From Actinomycetota bacterium (GTDB lineage Bacteria > Actinomycetota > Acidimicrobiia > IMCC26256 > PALSA-610), in the NCBI GenBank assembly GCA_003134555.1, contig PLBO01000064.1:1-57735 (forward strand): a stretch of DNA of 57,735 nucleotides, given 5' to 3'. The position numbers and the translations under genes are program-made. Of the stretch, positions 1 through 10,402 are shown one piece after another. The notes beneath the pieces are model-generated. The model saw nothing but the letters and a program-made list of their open reading frames with translations. It did not search any database and had not been told where the DNA came from. Position 1 is the first letter of the stretch; every line of letters begins with the position of its first letter.

Positions 1-596
1 GCCGCGTAGCCGCCGAACTCCTGCCCGAGCGTCACCGGCGTCGCGTCCATGAGGTGGGTCCGACCGCTCTTCACCTCGTGCGCGAACTCGCGCTGCTTCT
101 TGCGCAGCGCTTTGATGAGCTTCTCCATCGCGGGGACGAGACCCTGTGTGATGGCGAGCGCCGCCGCGAGATGCACGGCGGAAGGAAACACGTCGTTCGA
201 CGACTGCGACATGTTGACGTGGTCGTTCGGGTGCACGTGCCCGTCGCCGAGTCGGGCCGACGCGAGCCGGGCAATGACCTCGTTCGCGTTCATGTTCGAC
301 GACGTCCCCGATCCGGTCTGGAACACGTCGATCGGGAATTCGTCGTCGTGCGCGCCGCTCACCACCTCTTCGGCCGCGGCCGCGATCGCCTCCTTCGTCG
401 GACGGTCGAGTTGGTTGACCCGCGCCGCCTCGGCCTTGATCAACGCGAGCGCGTGCACGAGCGCGGGGGCGATCGGTCGCCCGGAGATCGGGAAGTTCTC
501 GATCGCGCGCTGGGTCTGTGCGCCCCACTGGGCGTCGGCAGGCACGCGCACCTCGCCCATCGAGTCGTGCTCGACGCGGTAGCCGGACTCGGTCAT
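1..596 (-). CDS. fumC: Fumarate hydratase class II (partial, 3' end beyond window)
   Basis: This is the N-terminal ~198 residues of the iron-independent TCA-cycle fumarase that interconverts fumarate and malate. The translation contains [16 protein letters not shown], the [14 protein letters not shown] segment and [16 protein letters not shown], all diagnostic for class II fumarases; the fumarase/aspartase signature (GSS..KxN) lies outside the window. The ATG at 596-594 has GGAGG five bases upstream. The gene is divergent from a class I fumarase, with only 33 bp between the two starts. Family identity is close to certain. Confidence 0.96.
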   Translation of the reverse strand, partial: MTESGYRVEHDSMGEVRVPADAQWGAQTQRAIENFPISGRPIAPALVHALALIKAEAARVNQLDRPTKEAIAAAAEEVVSGAHDDEFPIDVFQTGSGTSSNMNANEVIARLASARLGDGHVHPNDHVNMSQSSNDVFPSAVHLAAALAITQGLVPAMEKLIKALRKKQREFAHEVKSGRTHLMDATPVTLGQEFGGYA

Positions 597-617
597 GAGA
601 TCCTCCCCGCTGCACGG

Positions 618-623
618 TACTTT
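618..623 (+). promoter_or_regulatory. Candidate -10 box (TACTTT) of the class I fumarase
   Basis: TACTTT matches the actinobacterial -10 form TANNNT and ends seven bases before the A of the ATG at 630. This is the geometry expected for a leaderless transcript. There is no Shine-Dalgarno sequence between it and the start. No convincing -35 was found, so this is inference from one short motif. Confidence 0.35.
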
Positions 624-629
624 CTGGCC

Positions 630-2712
<2,083 letters not shown>

Positions 2713-2744
2713 CGGAAAGACCTCCCGAATCGAACCCTCAGATT

Positions 2745-3728
2745 TCAGATGAGGCCGAGCTCCGCCACAGCGTCGCGTTCCTCGCGCAGCTCACTGACGC
2801 TCGCGTCGATGCGGCCGCGCGAGAAGTCGTTGACGGGGAGCCCCGGCACCATCTTCCACGCGCCGCTCTCGGTCGTGCACGGGAAGCCGGAGATCAGGCC
2901 TTCGGGCACGCCGTACGAGCCGTCGGAGCACACGGCCATGCTGACCCAGCCGCCGCTCGGGGTGCCGAGCGCCCAGTCGCGCACGTGATCCAGCGCGGCC
3001 GACGCGGCCGACGCGGCCGACGACGCGCCGCGCGCCTCGAGCACCGCCGCGCCCCGCTGCTGCACCCGCGGGATGAACTCGCCCTCGATCCAGTCCTGCT
3101 CGACCAGATCGCTCGCGCGCTTGCCGTCGACCTTGGCGTTGTAGACGTCGGGGTACTGCGTGGCGGAGTGGTTGCCCCAGATCGTCATGTTCGTCACCGA
3201 CGCGACCTGCACGCCGCACTTCGCCGCGAGCTGCGCCTTCGCGCGGTTGTGGTCGAGTCGGGTCATCGCGGTGAAACGTTCGCGCGGAACGGAACCGGCG
3301 TTGTTCATCGCGATCAGGCAGTTCGTGTTCGCGGGGTTGCCGACCACGAGGACGCGCACGTCGTCGGCCGCACTCGCGCCGAGCGCCTTGCCCTGCACGG
3401 TGAAGATCGCACCGTTCGCTTCCAGCAGATCCTTGCGTTCCATGCCCTTGGTGCGGGGTCGGGAACCCACGAGCAGGGCGTAGTTGACTCCTTCGAACGC
3501 GCGGCCCGCGTCGTCGCTCGTCTCGACCCCGTGTAGCAGTGGGAACGCGCAGTCCATGAGCTCCATGACCACGCCGTTCAGCGCGCTGAGCGCGGGTGTG
3601 ATCTCGAGCATCGACAACACGACGGGCTGGTCGGGCCCGAGCAGGTCGCCGCGTGCGATGCGGAAGACGAGGCTGTAACCGATCTGACCGGCGGCGCCGG
3701 TCACTGCGACTCGAAGGGGATCTTTCAC
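2745..3728 (-). CDS. mdh: Malate dehydrogenase (NAD-dependent)
   Basis: The 327-residue protein catalyses malate to oxaloacetate in the TCA cycle. Its Rossmann motif TGAAGQIG is at residues 10-17, substrate arginines are in the RPR of the loop at 90-92, and the catalytic His187 is in IWGNHS. It belongs to the cytosolic-type two-domain Mdh common in actinobacteria. The start is GTG. An unusual Ser-Ala-Ala triplet repeat follows ARGAS in the C-terminal domain and comes from a 9-bp DNA repeat. The gene lies 21 bp after the J-domain gene and 32 bp before ogt, so co-transcription is likely. Confidence 0.96.
   Translation of the reverse strand: MKDPLRVAVTGAAGQIGYSLVFRIARGDLLGPDQPVVLSMLEITPALSALNGVVMELMDCAFPLLHGVETSDDAGRAFEGVNYALLVGSRPRTKGMERKDLLEANGAIFTVQGKALGASAADDVRVLVVGNPANTNCLIAMNNAGSVPRERFTAMTRLDHNRAKAQLAAKCGVQVASVTNMTIWGNHSATQYPDVYNAKVDGKRASDLVEQDWIEGEFIPRVQQRGAAVLEARGASSAASAASAALDHVRDWALGTPSGGWVSMAVCSDGSYGVPEGLISGFPCTTESGAWKMVPGLPVNDFSRGRIDASVSELREERDAVAELGLI
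2992..3018. repeat. Three tandem copies of a 9-bp repeat inside mdh
   Basis: The unit gacgcggcc occurs twice perfectly (3001-3018) and once with a mismatch (2992-3000). On the coding strand it encodes repeated Ser-Ala-Ala. It is probably a local slippage expansion in a surface helix. Confidence 0.7.
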
Positions 3729-3749
3729 GGTGCCGAAGCTAGCCGCCCG

Positions 3750-4535
3750 CTAGCCCTCTGCTGCTACGGCCTCGACGGCCACCGACATCAGGATCGTGCG
3801 GGCCTCCGTCAGCTCCGCGATGCGCGACGCCGCGCTCGCGCTGGCGCCGCCACTGTCGGGATGGGCGTCGCGCAACAGGCGCCGGAAACGCCGGTTCAGG
3901 TCGTCCCGCTCGACGTCCATGCCCGCGCGCAGACCGAGCACCTCCATCGCCCACCGCTGGTCGGGCCCGACCCCTCTCCACAGCAGCTCCTCCGGCGGAC
4001 CGCCCGGCTTCCATTCACCGGCGGACGCGAGCGGCGGGCGGATTCCGTTCCACGCGGCCTCGGCGATGACGCGTATCTCGACGTCGGGCGCGAGACCGCC
4101 CCAACGCCCGTCGACGACCCGGCGGATGGCGTCCAACGCGACCGCCCGTCCGGTCGCGTGCAAGGCGGCGGCGCCCATCACCGCGCCGAGCACCTGCGGG
4201 ATCGGCGCACCGTGAATGTCGAGCTCGACGACCAGGCGACCGTCCTCGCCAACCATGCGATGGCGCGAGCGGTCGAGCCCGTGCACGTCGTACTGCAGCC
4301 GGTGGCGGAGCGCGATCCGCGGGATCGCGAGCCCGCGGCGCGCGTCGTGGAGCAGCCGCGGCAACAGCTCACGTTGCTCCTGGTCGATGGCGGGCAGGTT
4401 CGTTGCCACGAGCGCGGCGAGCAGCGCGACGCCGTGCGCGGGACCCGATGCCGGCAGGTACGCGCCGTCGAGGGCGACCCGGCGCGTCGGCATGTGCCGG
4501 CGGGTGTGACGCACGTTCAGCTCGGCCAGCAACAC
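3750..4535 (-). CDS. Protein of unknown function with C-terminal J-domain
   Basis: The last ~65 of 261 residues look like a DnaJ J-domain: a helix starting VLGLRAGMDVERDDLNRRFR, the invariant HPD at about 225-227, then a second helix rich in Ala, Glu and Arg. J-domains stimulate Hsp70 ATPases. The preceding ~190 residues are unrecognised and lack zinc-finger or G/F regions, so this is a class III J-protein with an atypical C-terminal J-domain. The start chosen is GTG because GGAGGG lies seven bases upstream; a TTG two codons earlier would be only one base from that site. It sits between the zinc-ribbon gene and mdh. Confidence 0.7.
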   Translation of the reverse strand: MLLAELNVRHTRRHMPTRRVALDGAYLPASGPAHGVALLAALVATNLPAIDQEQRELLPRLLHDARRGLAIPRIALRHRLQYDVHGLDRSRHRMVGEDGRLVVELDIHGAPIPQVLGAVMGAAALHATGRAVALDAIRRVVDGRWGGLAPDVEIRVIAEAAWNGIRPPLASAGEWKPGGPPEELLWRGVGPDQRWAMEVLGLRAGMDVERDDLNRRFRRLLRDAHPDSGGASASAASRIAELTEARTILMSVAVEAVAAEG

Positions 4536-4594
4536 GGGCAAACCCTCCGCCCTGATCTTCGGTCTCCGGGTGCTCGCGGGACGAATTCAGCGCC

Positions 4595-4801
4595 TCAGCG
4601 CGCCGCGGAGACGATCAGCAACACGACGACGTACACCGCCAGCAGCACCGCCGCGATCAACCACAGGCCGTGCCGGCCGAGCACGCTCCCGCCCTGGGCC
4701 GCCGGACGCGACAACCCGCAGGACGGGCACCGCTGGGCGTCGGACGACACCGGCGTGCCGCAAACGGCGCAGTGCGGGGCGGCCTGGGGTGCTGCGGTCA
4801 T
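4595..4801 (-). CDS. Small zinc-ribbon membrane protein
   Basis: The 68-residue protein has an N-terminal CxxC...CxxC ribbon (CAVCGTP, CPSCGLS) followed by one hydrophobic segment near the C terminus (LWLIAAVLLAVYVVVLLIV). The likely topology is a cytoplasmic zinc ribbon with a C-terminal membrane anchor. Its ATG overlaps the folD stop as ATGA, so translation is probably coupled to folD. The function is unknown; zinc-ribbon/TM proteins of this kind are common unannotated small ORFs in actinobacteria. Confidence 0.75.
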   Translation of the reverse strand: MTAAPQAAPHCAVCGTPVSSDAQRCPSCGLSRPAAQGGSVLGRHGLWLIAAVLLAVYVVVLLIVSAAR

Positions 4802-5673
4802 CGTTTCCCTCCCGGCGCCGCTCGTCGTTCCGCGGTCTCGACAGTCTGGCGGAGCAGCATTGCCCGCGTCGTGGGCCCGACACCACCCAGCCGCGGTGTG
4901 ATCCAGCCCGCGACCTCCGCGCACGCCTCGTCGACGTCGGGCACGACTTTGCGGCCCTGCATGGTCGCGCCCGGCCCGACGACCGCGGCGCCCGGTCGCA
5001 CCATGTCGGGCGTCAGGATCGACGGACGGCCGGCGGCGGCGACGATGATGTCGGCCTGCTTCGTGTACTCGGGCAGGAAGTGCGTCCCCGTGTGACACAC
5101 CGTAACGGTCGCGTTGGCGTTCGTCTCCTTGAGCGCGAGCAGGATCGCGAGGGGCCGGCCGATCGTGAGCCCGCGCCCGATGATGACGACGTGCTGACCC
5201 TCGATCGGGACCTTGTACATCATGAGCAGCGCCTGAATACCGAGGGGCGTGCAGGGGCGGGGTGCATCCGGCACACCCATCACGAGCTTGCCCAGGTTGA
5301 CGGGGTGCAGCCCGTCGGCGTCCTTGGCCGGATCGATCGAGAGCAGCGCGGCCTCGGCATCGAGATGCTCGGGGAGCGGGACCTGGAGGATGAACGCGTC
5401 GACGTCGGCATCATGGTTGTAGCGGTTGATGACCGCGTGCAGCTCCGGCTGGCCGACCGTGGCCGGCAGCTCGGTGTGGACCGATCGGACGCCGATCTCG
5501 GCGGAGTCCTCACGCTTCAGGCGCACGTAGGCGTGGCTCGGCGGATCGTCGCCCACCAAGATGGTGCCGAGTCCGGGTGTGATGCCCTGCTCGGCGAGTC
5601 TCTGGATGCGGGCGCGCAGGTCGTCCTTGACCGTCTCGAGGAGCACGTTCCCGTCGAGGAGTGTCGCCGCCAT
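4798..5673 (-). CDS. folD: Bifunctional methylenetetrahydrofolate dehydrogenase / methenyl-THF cyclohydrolase
   Basis: The 291-residue FolD interconverts methylene-, methenyl- and 10-formyl-THF and supplies the formyl donor used by PurN and PurH encoded just upstream. The catalytic YxxxK is YVRLK at residues 49-53 (Lys53). Other family segments are HPVNLGKLVMG, PCTPLGI and the nucleotide-binding VVIIGRGLTIGRPLA. The motif GRGLTIGRP differs slightly from the usual GRSxxVGxP. The ATG shares one base with the purH stop (TGATG). Confidence 0.96.
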   Translation of the reverse strand: MAATLLDGNVLLETVKDDLRARIQRLAEQGITPGLGTILVGDDPPSHAYVRLKREDSAEIGVRSVHTELPATVGQPELHAVINRYNHDADVDAFILQVPLPEHLDAEAALLSIDPAKDADGLHPVNLGKLVMGVPDAPRPCTPLGIQALLMMYKVPIEGQHVVIIGRGLTIGRPLAILLALKETNANATVTVCHTGTHFLPEYTKQADIIVAAAGRPSILTPDMVRPGAAVVGPGATMQGRKVVPDVDEACAEVAGWITPRLGGVGPTTRAMLLRQTVETAERRAAPGGKR

Positions 5674-7196
5674 CAGTGGAGGAAGTGACGTTCGCCGGTG
5701 AACACCATGGCCAGCCCGAGGTCGTCGGCGCGTTCGATCACCTTTTCGTCGCGCATCGCACCTCCCGGTTGGATGACCGCCGCGACACCCGCGGCCGCGG
5801 CCGCCTCGACTCCGTCCTCGAACGGGTAGAAGGCGTCGCTCGCCGCCGCGCCGCCGCGCGCCCGGCCCGCGGCCTTCTTGGCCGCGATCTCGCCCGACTC
5901 GACGCGGTTCTGCTGGCCCGCGCCGATCCCGACGGCCTGGCCGTCCTTCACGAGCACGATCGCATTCGACTTCACGTGCCCGCAGATGCGCCACGCGAGC
6001 TCGAGGTCGCGCCACTGCTCGGGCGTGGGCGCGACTTTGGTGACGACGCGCCAGTCGTTGCGCGTCGACGCGAAGTGGTGCGCGTCCTGCACGAGGAAGC
6101 CGCCGGAGATCTGGCGGAAGTCGCGCCGGTCCGTGCCGGGTGCGGGCGCCTCGAGAATGCGCGTGTTCTTGCGTTTCTTCTGCAGTGCTTCGAGGGTGCC
6201 GGGCGCAAAGCCGGGGGCGATGACGACGTCGGCCTGCGGACCCGCGACCATGCGCTCGACCGTCGCGGTGTCGATCCGGCGGTTCAACGCGACGATCCCG
6301 CCGAACGCAGACCGCTCGTCGCACTCGAGCGCGCGCTGGTACGCAGTGTCGAGGGTGTCGTCGACCGCGACCCCGCACGGGTTGGCGTGCTTGATGATGG
6401 CGCACGCCGGACCGTCACCGAGATCGTGCACCAGCTTCCAGGCCGCGTCGGTGTCGTAATAATTGAGGTAGCTGAGCGCGAGCCCGCCGTGCTGGACGAT
6501 TCCGTCCCACCAGCTCGTGGTTCCGGCCCGCCTGTAACGCGCGCCCTGCTGGTGCGGGTTCTCACCGTAGCGGAGGCTTTCATCGGTACGTTCGAGGGCG
6601 ACGACGAGGTGCTGCGGAAGGAGCTCGGCGGCCTGGAGCCATTCGACGATCGCGGCGTCGTACGCGGCGGTGCGCGCGAAGGCGGCGCGCGCGAGCGCTT
6701 CACGGGTCTCGGGACCGACCGTGCCGTCGTTCGCGTGCAGCTCTGTGAGCAATGGTCCGTACTGGTCGGGACTCGTGACGATGGTGATCCACGCGTGGTT
6801 CTTGGCGGCCGCCCGTGTCATCGCCGGACCACCGATGTCGATGGTCTCGATGTCGGGCCGCTCCTCGAACGGGTAGAGGTTCGACACGACGAGCTCGAAG
6901 GGCAGGATGCCGTGGAGATCGAGGTCGCGACGATGGCTCTCGTTGCCGAGATCGGCGAGGAGGCCGCCGTGGATCTTCGGGTGCAGGGTCTTGACGCGAC
7001 CATCGAGCATCTCGGGCGAGCCGGTCACCGCTTCGACTCGCGTGACCGGGATGCCGGCCGCTTCGAGCGCGGCCGACGTATTGCCCGACGACACGACCTC
7101 GACGCCGAGGTCGCGCAGGCCCTTCGCCAGCTCGATCAACCCGGTCTTGTCGTACACCGAGACCAGTGCACGCTTGATCTTCGTCCTCGTGCTCAT
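5673..7196 (-). CDS. purH: Bifunctional AICAR transformylase / IMP cyclohydrolase
   Basis: This 507-residue enzyme catalyses the last two steps of IMP synthesis. The N-terminal IMP cyclohydrolase domain has [10 protein letters not shown] at 69-78. The C-terminal transformylase domain has GENPHQQ, KHANPCG and [11 protein letters not shown], and the protein ends in the usual GxRHFxH. Its ATG overlaps the purN stop (ATGA) and its stop overlaps the folD start, placing two folate-dependent purine steps and their cofactor enzyme in one operon. Confidence 0.97.
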   Translation of the reverse strand: MSTRTKIKRALVSVYDKTGLIELAKGLRDLGVEVVSSGNTSAALEAAGIPVTRVEAVTGSPEMLDGRVKTLHPKIHGGLLADLGNESHRRDLDLHGILPFELVVSNLYPFEERPDIETIDIGGPAMTRAAAKNHAWITIVTSPDQYGPLLTELHANDGTVGPETREALARAAFARTAAYDAAIVEWLQAAELLPQHLVVALERTDESLRYGENPHQQGARYRRAGTTSWWDGIVQHGGLALSYLNYYDTDAAWKLVHDLGDGPACAIIKHANPCGVAVDDTLDTAYQRALECDERSAFGGIVALNRRIDTATVERMVAGPQADVVIAPGFAPGTLEALQKKRKNTRILEAPAPGTDRRDFRQISGGFLVQDAHHFASTRNDWRVVTKVAPTPEQWRDLELAWRICGHVKSNAIVLVKDGQAVGIGAGQQNRVESGEIAAKKAAGRARGGAAASDAFYPFEDGVEAAAAAGVAAVIQPGGAMRDEKVIERADDLGLAMVFTGERHFLH

Positions 7197-7750
7197 GCGC
7201 CGGCCTTCACGAGCCTTTCGATCACGTCGGGGTACAAGCGGCGCTCCACTTCCTTGATGCGTTCGTGCAGGGTCTCCTCGGTGTCGTCATCTCGGACGGT
7301 GACGGCTTCTTGGGCGAGGATCGGCCCGGAGTCGACGTCCTCGGTGACGAGATGCACGGTCGGACCGGTCACCTTGACTCCCAACTCGAGCGCGTCGCGC
7401 ACGGCGTGCCAGCCCTTGAACGAGGGAAGGAGCGCGGGATGGGTGTTCACCGCCCGCCCTCCGTACGCATCGACGAACGGCTTCGACAGGATCGTTCCGA
7501 AGCCGGCGATGGCGACGAGATCGACGTCGTGGCGGCGCAGCGTGTCGACGATGTCGTGTGTGTAGGCGACCCGGTCGAAGCCCGGTCCGAAGTCGGCCCG
7601 CTCGACGAGCTCGGCCGCGACACCGTGCTCCCGAGCGATGTCGAGAGCGCCGCACGGCCGATCGGCGACGACGAGGACGATCGGCAAATCCCGTCCGAGC
7701 AGGGCCTGGAGGATGGTTCCACTGCCCGATGCCAGGACGCCGACCCGCAT
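7193..7750 (-). CDS. purN: Phosphoribosylglycinamide formyltransferase
   Basis: The 185-residue protein transfers a formyl group from 10-formyl-THF to GAR in purine synthesis. The catalytic triad equivalents are Asn102 and His104 (VNTHPALLPSFKG) and Asp140 (EDVDSGPI). The N-terminal phosphate loop is VLASGSGT, where most PurN have GSGSNL. A longer in-frame extension exists upstream, but the start at MRVGVLASGSGT fits the family. It is the first gene of the purN-purH-folD run and is divergent from a membrane-protein gene. Confidence 0.93.
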   Translation of the reverse strand: MRVGVLASGSGTILQALLGRDLPIVLVVADRPCGALDIAREHGVAAELVERADFGPGFDRVAYTHDIVDTLRRHDVDLVAIAGFGTILSKPFVDAYGGRAVNTHPALLPSFKGWHAVRDALELGVKVTGPTVHLVTEDVDSGPILAQEAVTVRDDDTEETLHERIKEVERRLYPDVIERLVKAGA

Positions 7751-7757
7751 GCCCGGC

Positions 7758-7763
7758 ACCCTA
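7758..7763 (-). promoter_or_regulatory. Candidate -10 box (TAGGGT) before purN
   Basis: On the minus strand TAGGGT fits TANNNT and lies seven bases before the purN ATG. No clear Shine-Dalgarno is placed correctly, so transcription may be leaderless or nearly so. No -35 is convincing. Confidence 0.3.
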
Positions 7764-7854
7764 TCCCGAGCAGTGTGAGGCTTCCTGAGGACGGATATCC
7801 CATGGTCGCGACGCAAAAGATGTTTCACTTCCCTTTACACGAGGGAGACGCCTA

Positions 7855-8259
7855 ATGGCTGATCGGCAACCGCCCACGCCCGGAGAGATCGTGATCATGG
7901 TCGCCGGCGCACTCATGATCGTCTTTTCGTTCCTGCACTTCGCCGGCAACACGAGCGCGTGGGGTACCGGCCTTTTCCCCATTGCCACCCTCCTGCCGGT
8001 GTACGGCCTGGTGATGGCGCTGCAGATCGCGTTGACCAAGTTCGCCTCGGTCAATCTCCCCGGCTCGGTGCTCGGATTCACCTGGGAACAGCTGCTGCTG
8101 GCCGTGGGCGCCATGGCCGGGTTGATGGCGATCGGCTGGCTCCTCACCGACTACGGCAACAAGCAAATCGGTGCGTGGATCGAGATTCTCGGCGGGATCG
8201 CGCTCGCGGTCGGAGCAGTGATGCTCCAGCGTGAACGCAACACCGGCGCGATCGGCTGA
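7855..8259 (+). CDS. Four-TM membrane protein, paralogue of the next gene
   Basis: The 134-residue protein has four predicted membrane segments, beginning at about residues 10-29, 42-62, 82-102 and 107-124. The loops are short and the C-terminal tail RERNTG is basic. GGGAG lies seven bases before the ATG. The architecture matches the following gene: a VxxxGxxMxxxSFL helix 1, a TWEQ/TWTQ motif before helix 3, and GAVM/GAVL near the end. The pair probably arose by tandem duplication. No function can be assigned. Confidence 0.8.
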   Translation: MADRQPPTPGEIVIMVAGALMIVFSFLHFAGNTSAWGTGLFPIATLLPVYGLVMALQIALTKFASVNLPGSVLGFTWEQLLLAVGAMAGLMAIGWLLTDYGNKQIGAWIEILGGIALAVGAVMLQRERNTGAIG

Positions 8260-8271
8260 GGGGCTGACGAC

Positions 8272-8715
8272 ATGGACAAGCTCAAGGTCTCGACGGCGAA
8301 CCTCGTCATCCTGGTCGCGGGAGTGGTGATGCTGATCGCCTCCTTCCTCGACTTCAACAAGTTCAAATACGCCAGCCTGCACACGTCGTACACCGCCTGG
8401 AGCAGCCACTTCTTCCTGATCGCGACGATCCCGGCGCTCATCGGCGCCGTCATGGGCGCGCACGTGGCGATCGAAGCGTTCGCGCCCGGTGTCAGGTTGC
8501 CCGACCGGCTGCTGGGCTTGAGCTGGACCCAGATCCATCTGGTGCTCGGGTTCCAGGCGACGATCATGATGCTGGCGTTCCTGATCCAGGACACCAAACC
8601 TTTGGACAAGGGCATCGGCCTGTACCTGATGCTGCTGGCGGCGATCGCGTTGCTCGTCGGCGCGGTCCTGCGAATGCAGGAACAGCCGAGCGGATACACC
8701 CCTCCCTCGCTTTAG
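8272..8715 (+). CDS. Four-TM membrane protein, paralogue of the previous gene
   Basis: The 147-residue protein has the same four-helix layout as its upstream neighbour, 12 bp away. A 20-residue loop after helix 1 (NKFKYASLHTSYTAWSSH) is longer than in the partner. The two are likely co-transcribed and may form a hetero-oligomer. A strong rho-independent terminator follows about 90 bp after the stop. The function is unknown. Confidence 0.8.
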   Translation: MDKLKVSTANLVILVAGVVMLIASFLDFNKFKYASLHTSYTAWSSHFFLIATIPALIGAVMGAHVAIEAFAPGVRLPDRLLGLSWTQIHLVLGFQATIMMLAFLIQDTKPLDKGIGLYLMLLAAIALLVGAVLRMQEQPSGYTPPSL

Positions 8716-8805
8716 TCCGCGGCCGGCATACACGACACCACCTTCCTCCGACGATCCGGCGCGCGATCTCGCGCTCACCCTCCCGCCGTGTTGCCAGTCC
8801 GCAAC

Positions 8806-8846
8806 CCGTGTTGAAGATTCTTCGCGAGAATCTTCAACACGGTTTT
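8806..8846 (+). terminator. Rho-independent terminator after the membrane-protein pair
   Basis: A perfect 16-bp stem is formed by CCGTGTTGAAGATTCT and its reverse complement, with a five-base loop (TCGCG), followed directly by TTTT. It is much more AT-rich than its surroundings. The rest of 8716-8980 shows no other feature I can support. Confidence 0.88.
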
Positions 8847-8980
8847 GTAGAGGGGGGACGGGTGTAGGTGTCGCACGGAGGCGGTACGGTCGTCGTCGTC
8901 GCACGGCACGCCGCGCAGCACACTCGGCACGTCGCCCTCTCACCTTCCCCGATTGAGCTCACGATCTGGGGAGTGTTCTT

Positions 8981-9517
8981 GTGCCCGCCGTTCGCTATCC
9001 GACTCGCTACCGCCGCGTCCCGCACGGTCCGCGGGAATTCGCCATCTTCCACGCGGAGTGCGCGGCCCTGCTCGACCGGGCAACTGAGCTCGACAATGCG
9101 CAGCGGGCCCTCTCCGGACAGCTCGCCGACGTGCGCACCCGCCTTGCGGAGATGCGCGTCGTGATGTGGCCCCGCGTCGACCCCGACGACATCGTGCACG
9201 GGTTCCGCGTGACGCACCGTGGTGGTCCGCCGCCCCTTCCGCCCGTCGCACCCAACGCTCATCCTCTGAGAGGCAAGCACCTGCGCTCGACCACACTGGC
9301 CGTCCTCGCGCGCAACGGCCGCCAGATGACCCTCGTCGAGATACACCGCGAGCTGCACCTGAACGGATACGCGATCGCGTCACGTCATCCGGTGAAGCGG
9401 CTCGCCGACGCGCTCGGGTACGAGACGGTGAAGGGCCGTGCCGAGCGCGTCGTCCGGGGCGTCTACGTGCTCGATCAGCTGAACCCCGGCGAGCGTCGCC
9501 GCATCTCGCGCATCGGG
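8981..9517 (+). CDS. Hypothetical protein, coiled coil plus winged-helix-like domain; 3' end undefined
   Basis: GTG at 8981 has GGGGAG seven bases upstream. About 179 residues are readable before the frame meets the sucD stop on the other strand. Residues ~22-58 look like a helical hairpin or coiled coil, ~80-98 form a Pro-rich linker, and ~100-165 (LRSTTLAVLARNGRQMTL through RVVRGVYVLD) resemble a small winged-helix domain. The frame has no stop until 10483, running antisense through all of sucD. A single indel near 9470-9520 would end it, since TGA and TAG stand in the other two frames there. It could be a frameshift, a sequence error or a real run-on. Confidence 0.55.
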
Positions 9518-10402
9518 CTAGAGCCCGCGCACGACCTCGGCCATCAACTCGCCGGCGGCGGTGGGATTCGTCGCGACGCGAACACCGGCGGCCTCGAGGG
9601 CTTCCATCTTCGCCTGCGCGGTGCCCTTCGAACCGGAGACGATCGCCCCGGCGTGCCCCATCTTCTTACCCGGGGGCGCGGTCACGCCCGCGATGTAGCT
9701 GACGACCGGCTTCGACATCTTGGCGCGAATGAAGTCGGCGGCTTCTTCTTCCGCGGAGCCGCCGATCTCTCCGAACATGATGACCGCCTTCGTGTCGGGA
9801 TCGGCTTCGAACAACGACAAGCAGTCGATGAAGCTCGTCCCGGGTACCGGATCTCCACCGATGCCGACGCAGGTCGTGACGCCGATGCCCTTCTGGCCCA
9901 GGTCGCTCAGCGCTTGATACGTGAGCGTGCCCGAACGAGACACGATGCCGACCGGCCCGCCGGGCCGCGCGACCTCCGCCGGGATGAACCCGATGTTGCA
10001 CTCCCCGACAGTGAGCAGGCCCGGGCAGTTCGGCCCGAGGATGCGCGACGACGGGAAGTCGCGCTGCACCTGGTTGTAAAAGCGGGCCTCGTCGTGCACG
10101 GGAATGCCCTCGGTGACCGCAACGATCAGCTCGAGTCCGGCTTCGGCCGCCTCGAGCACCGCGCTCGCGGCCCCGGCCGCGGGCACGATCACCATCGTCG
10201 CGGTCGCGCCGGTCTCGCGCACCGCGTCGGCCACCGACCCGAACACCGGAATGCCCTCGACGTCGGTACCGGCCTTCTTCGGGCTCACTCCGCCGACGAC
10301 CAACGTTCCGTACGCGCGGTTGCGCAGGGCGTAGAAACGGCCCTGGCCACCGGTGATCCCCTGCACGATCACCTTCGTGTCGGCGTTCACCAAGATGCTC
10401 AC
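9518..10402 (-). CDS. sucD: Succinyl-CoA synthetase (ADP/GDP-forming) alpha subunit
   Basis: The 294-residue alpha subunit binds CoA and carries the phosphorylated histidine, His250 in [10 protein letters not shown]. Other signatures are the N-terminal CoA-binding fold ([11 protein letters not shown]), ILGPNCPGL and [13 protein letters not shown] overlaps the sucC stop (GTGA), which supports coupled translation of the two subunits. Together with sucC it makes succinate and ATP or GTP from succinyl-CoA in the TCA cycle. Confidence 0.97.
   Translation of the reverse strand: MSILVNADTKVIVQGITGGQGRFYALRNRAYGTLVVGGVSPKKAGTDVEGIPVFGSVADAVRETGATATMVIVPAAGAASAVLEAAEAGLELIVAVTEGIPVHDEARFYNQVQRDFPSSRILGPNCPGLLTVGECNIGFIPAEVARPGGPVGIVSRSGTLTYQALSDLGQKGIGVTTCVGIGGDPVPGTSFIDCLSLFEADPDTKAVIMFGEIGGSAEEEAADFIRAKMSKPVVSYIAGVTAPPGKKMGHAGAIVSGSKGTAQAKMEALEAAGVRVATNPTAAGELMAEVVRGL

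Noticed and set aside
5661-7565. 634-codon plus-strand open frame opposite purH/purN
   Set aside because: The same antisense-shadow composition; purH and purN on the other strand are certain.
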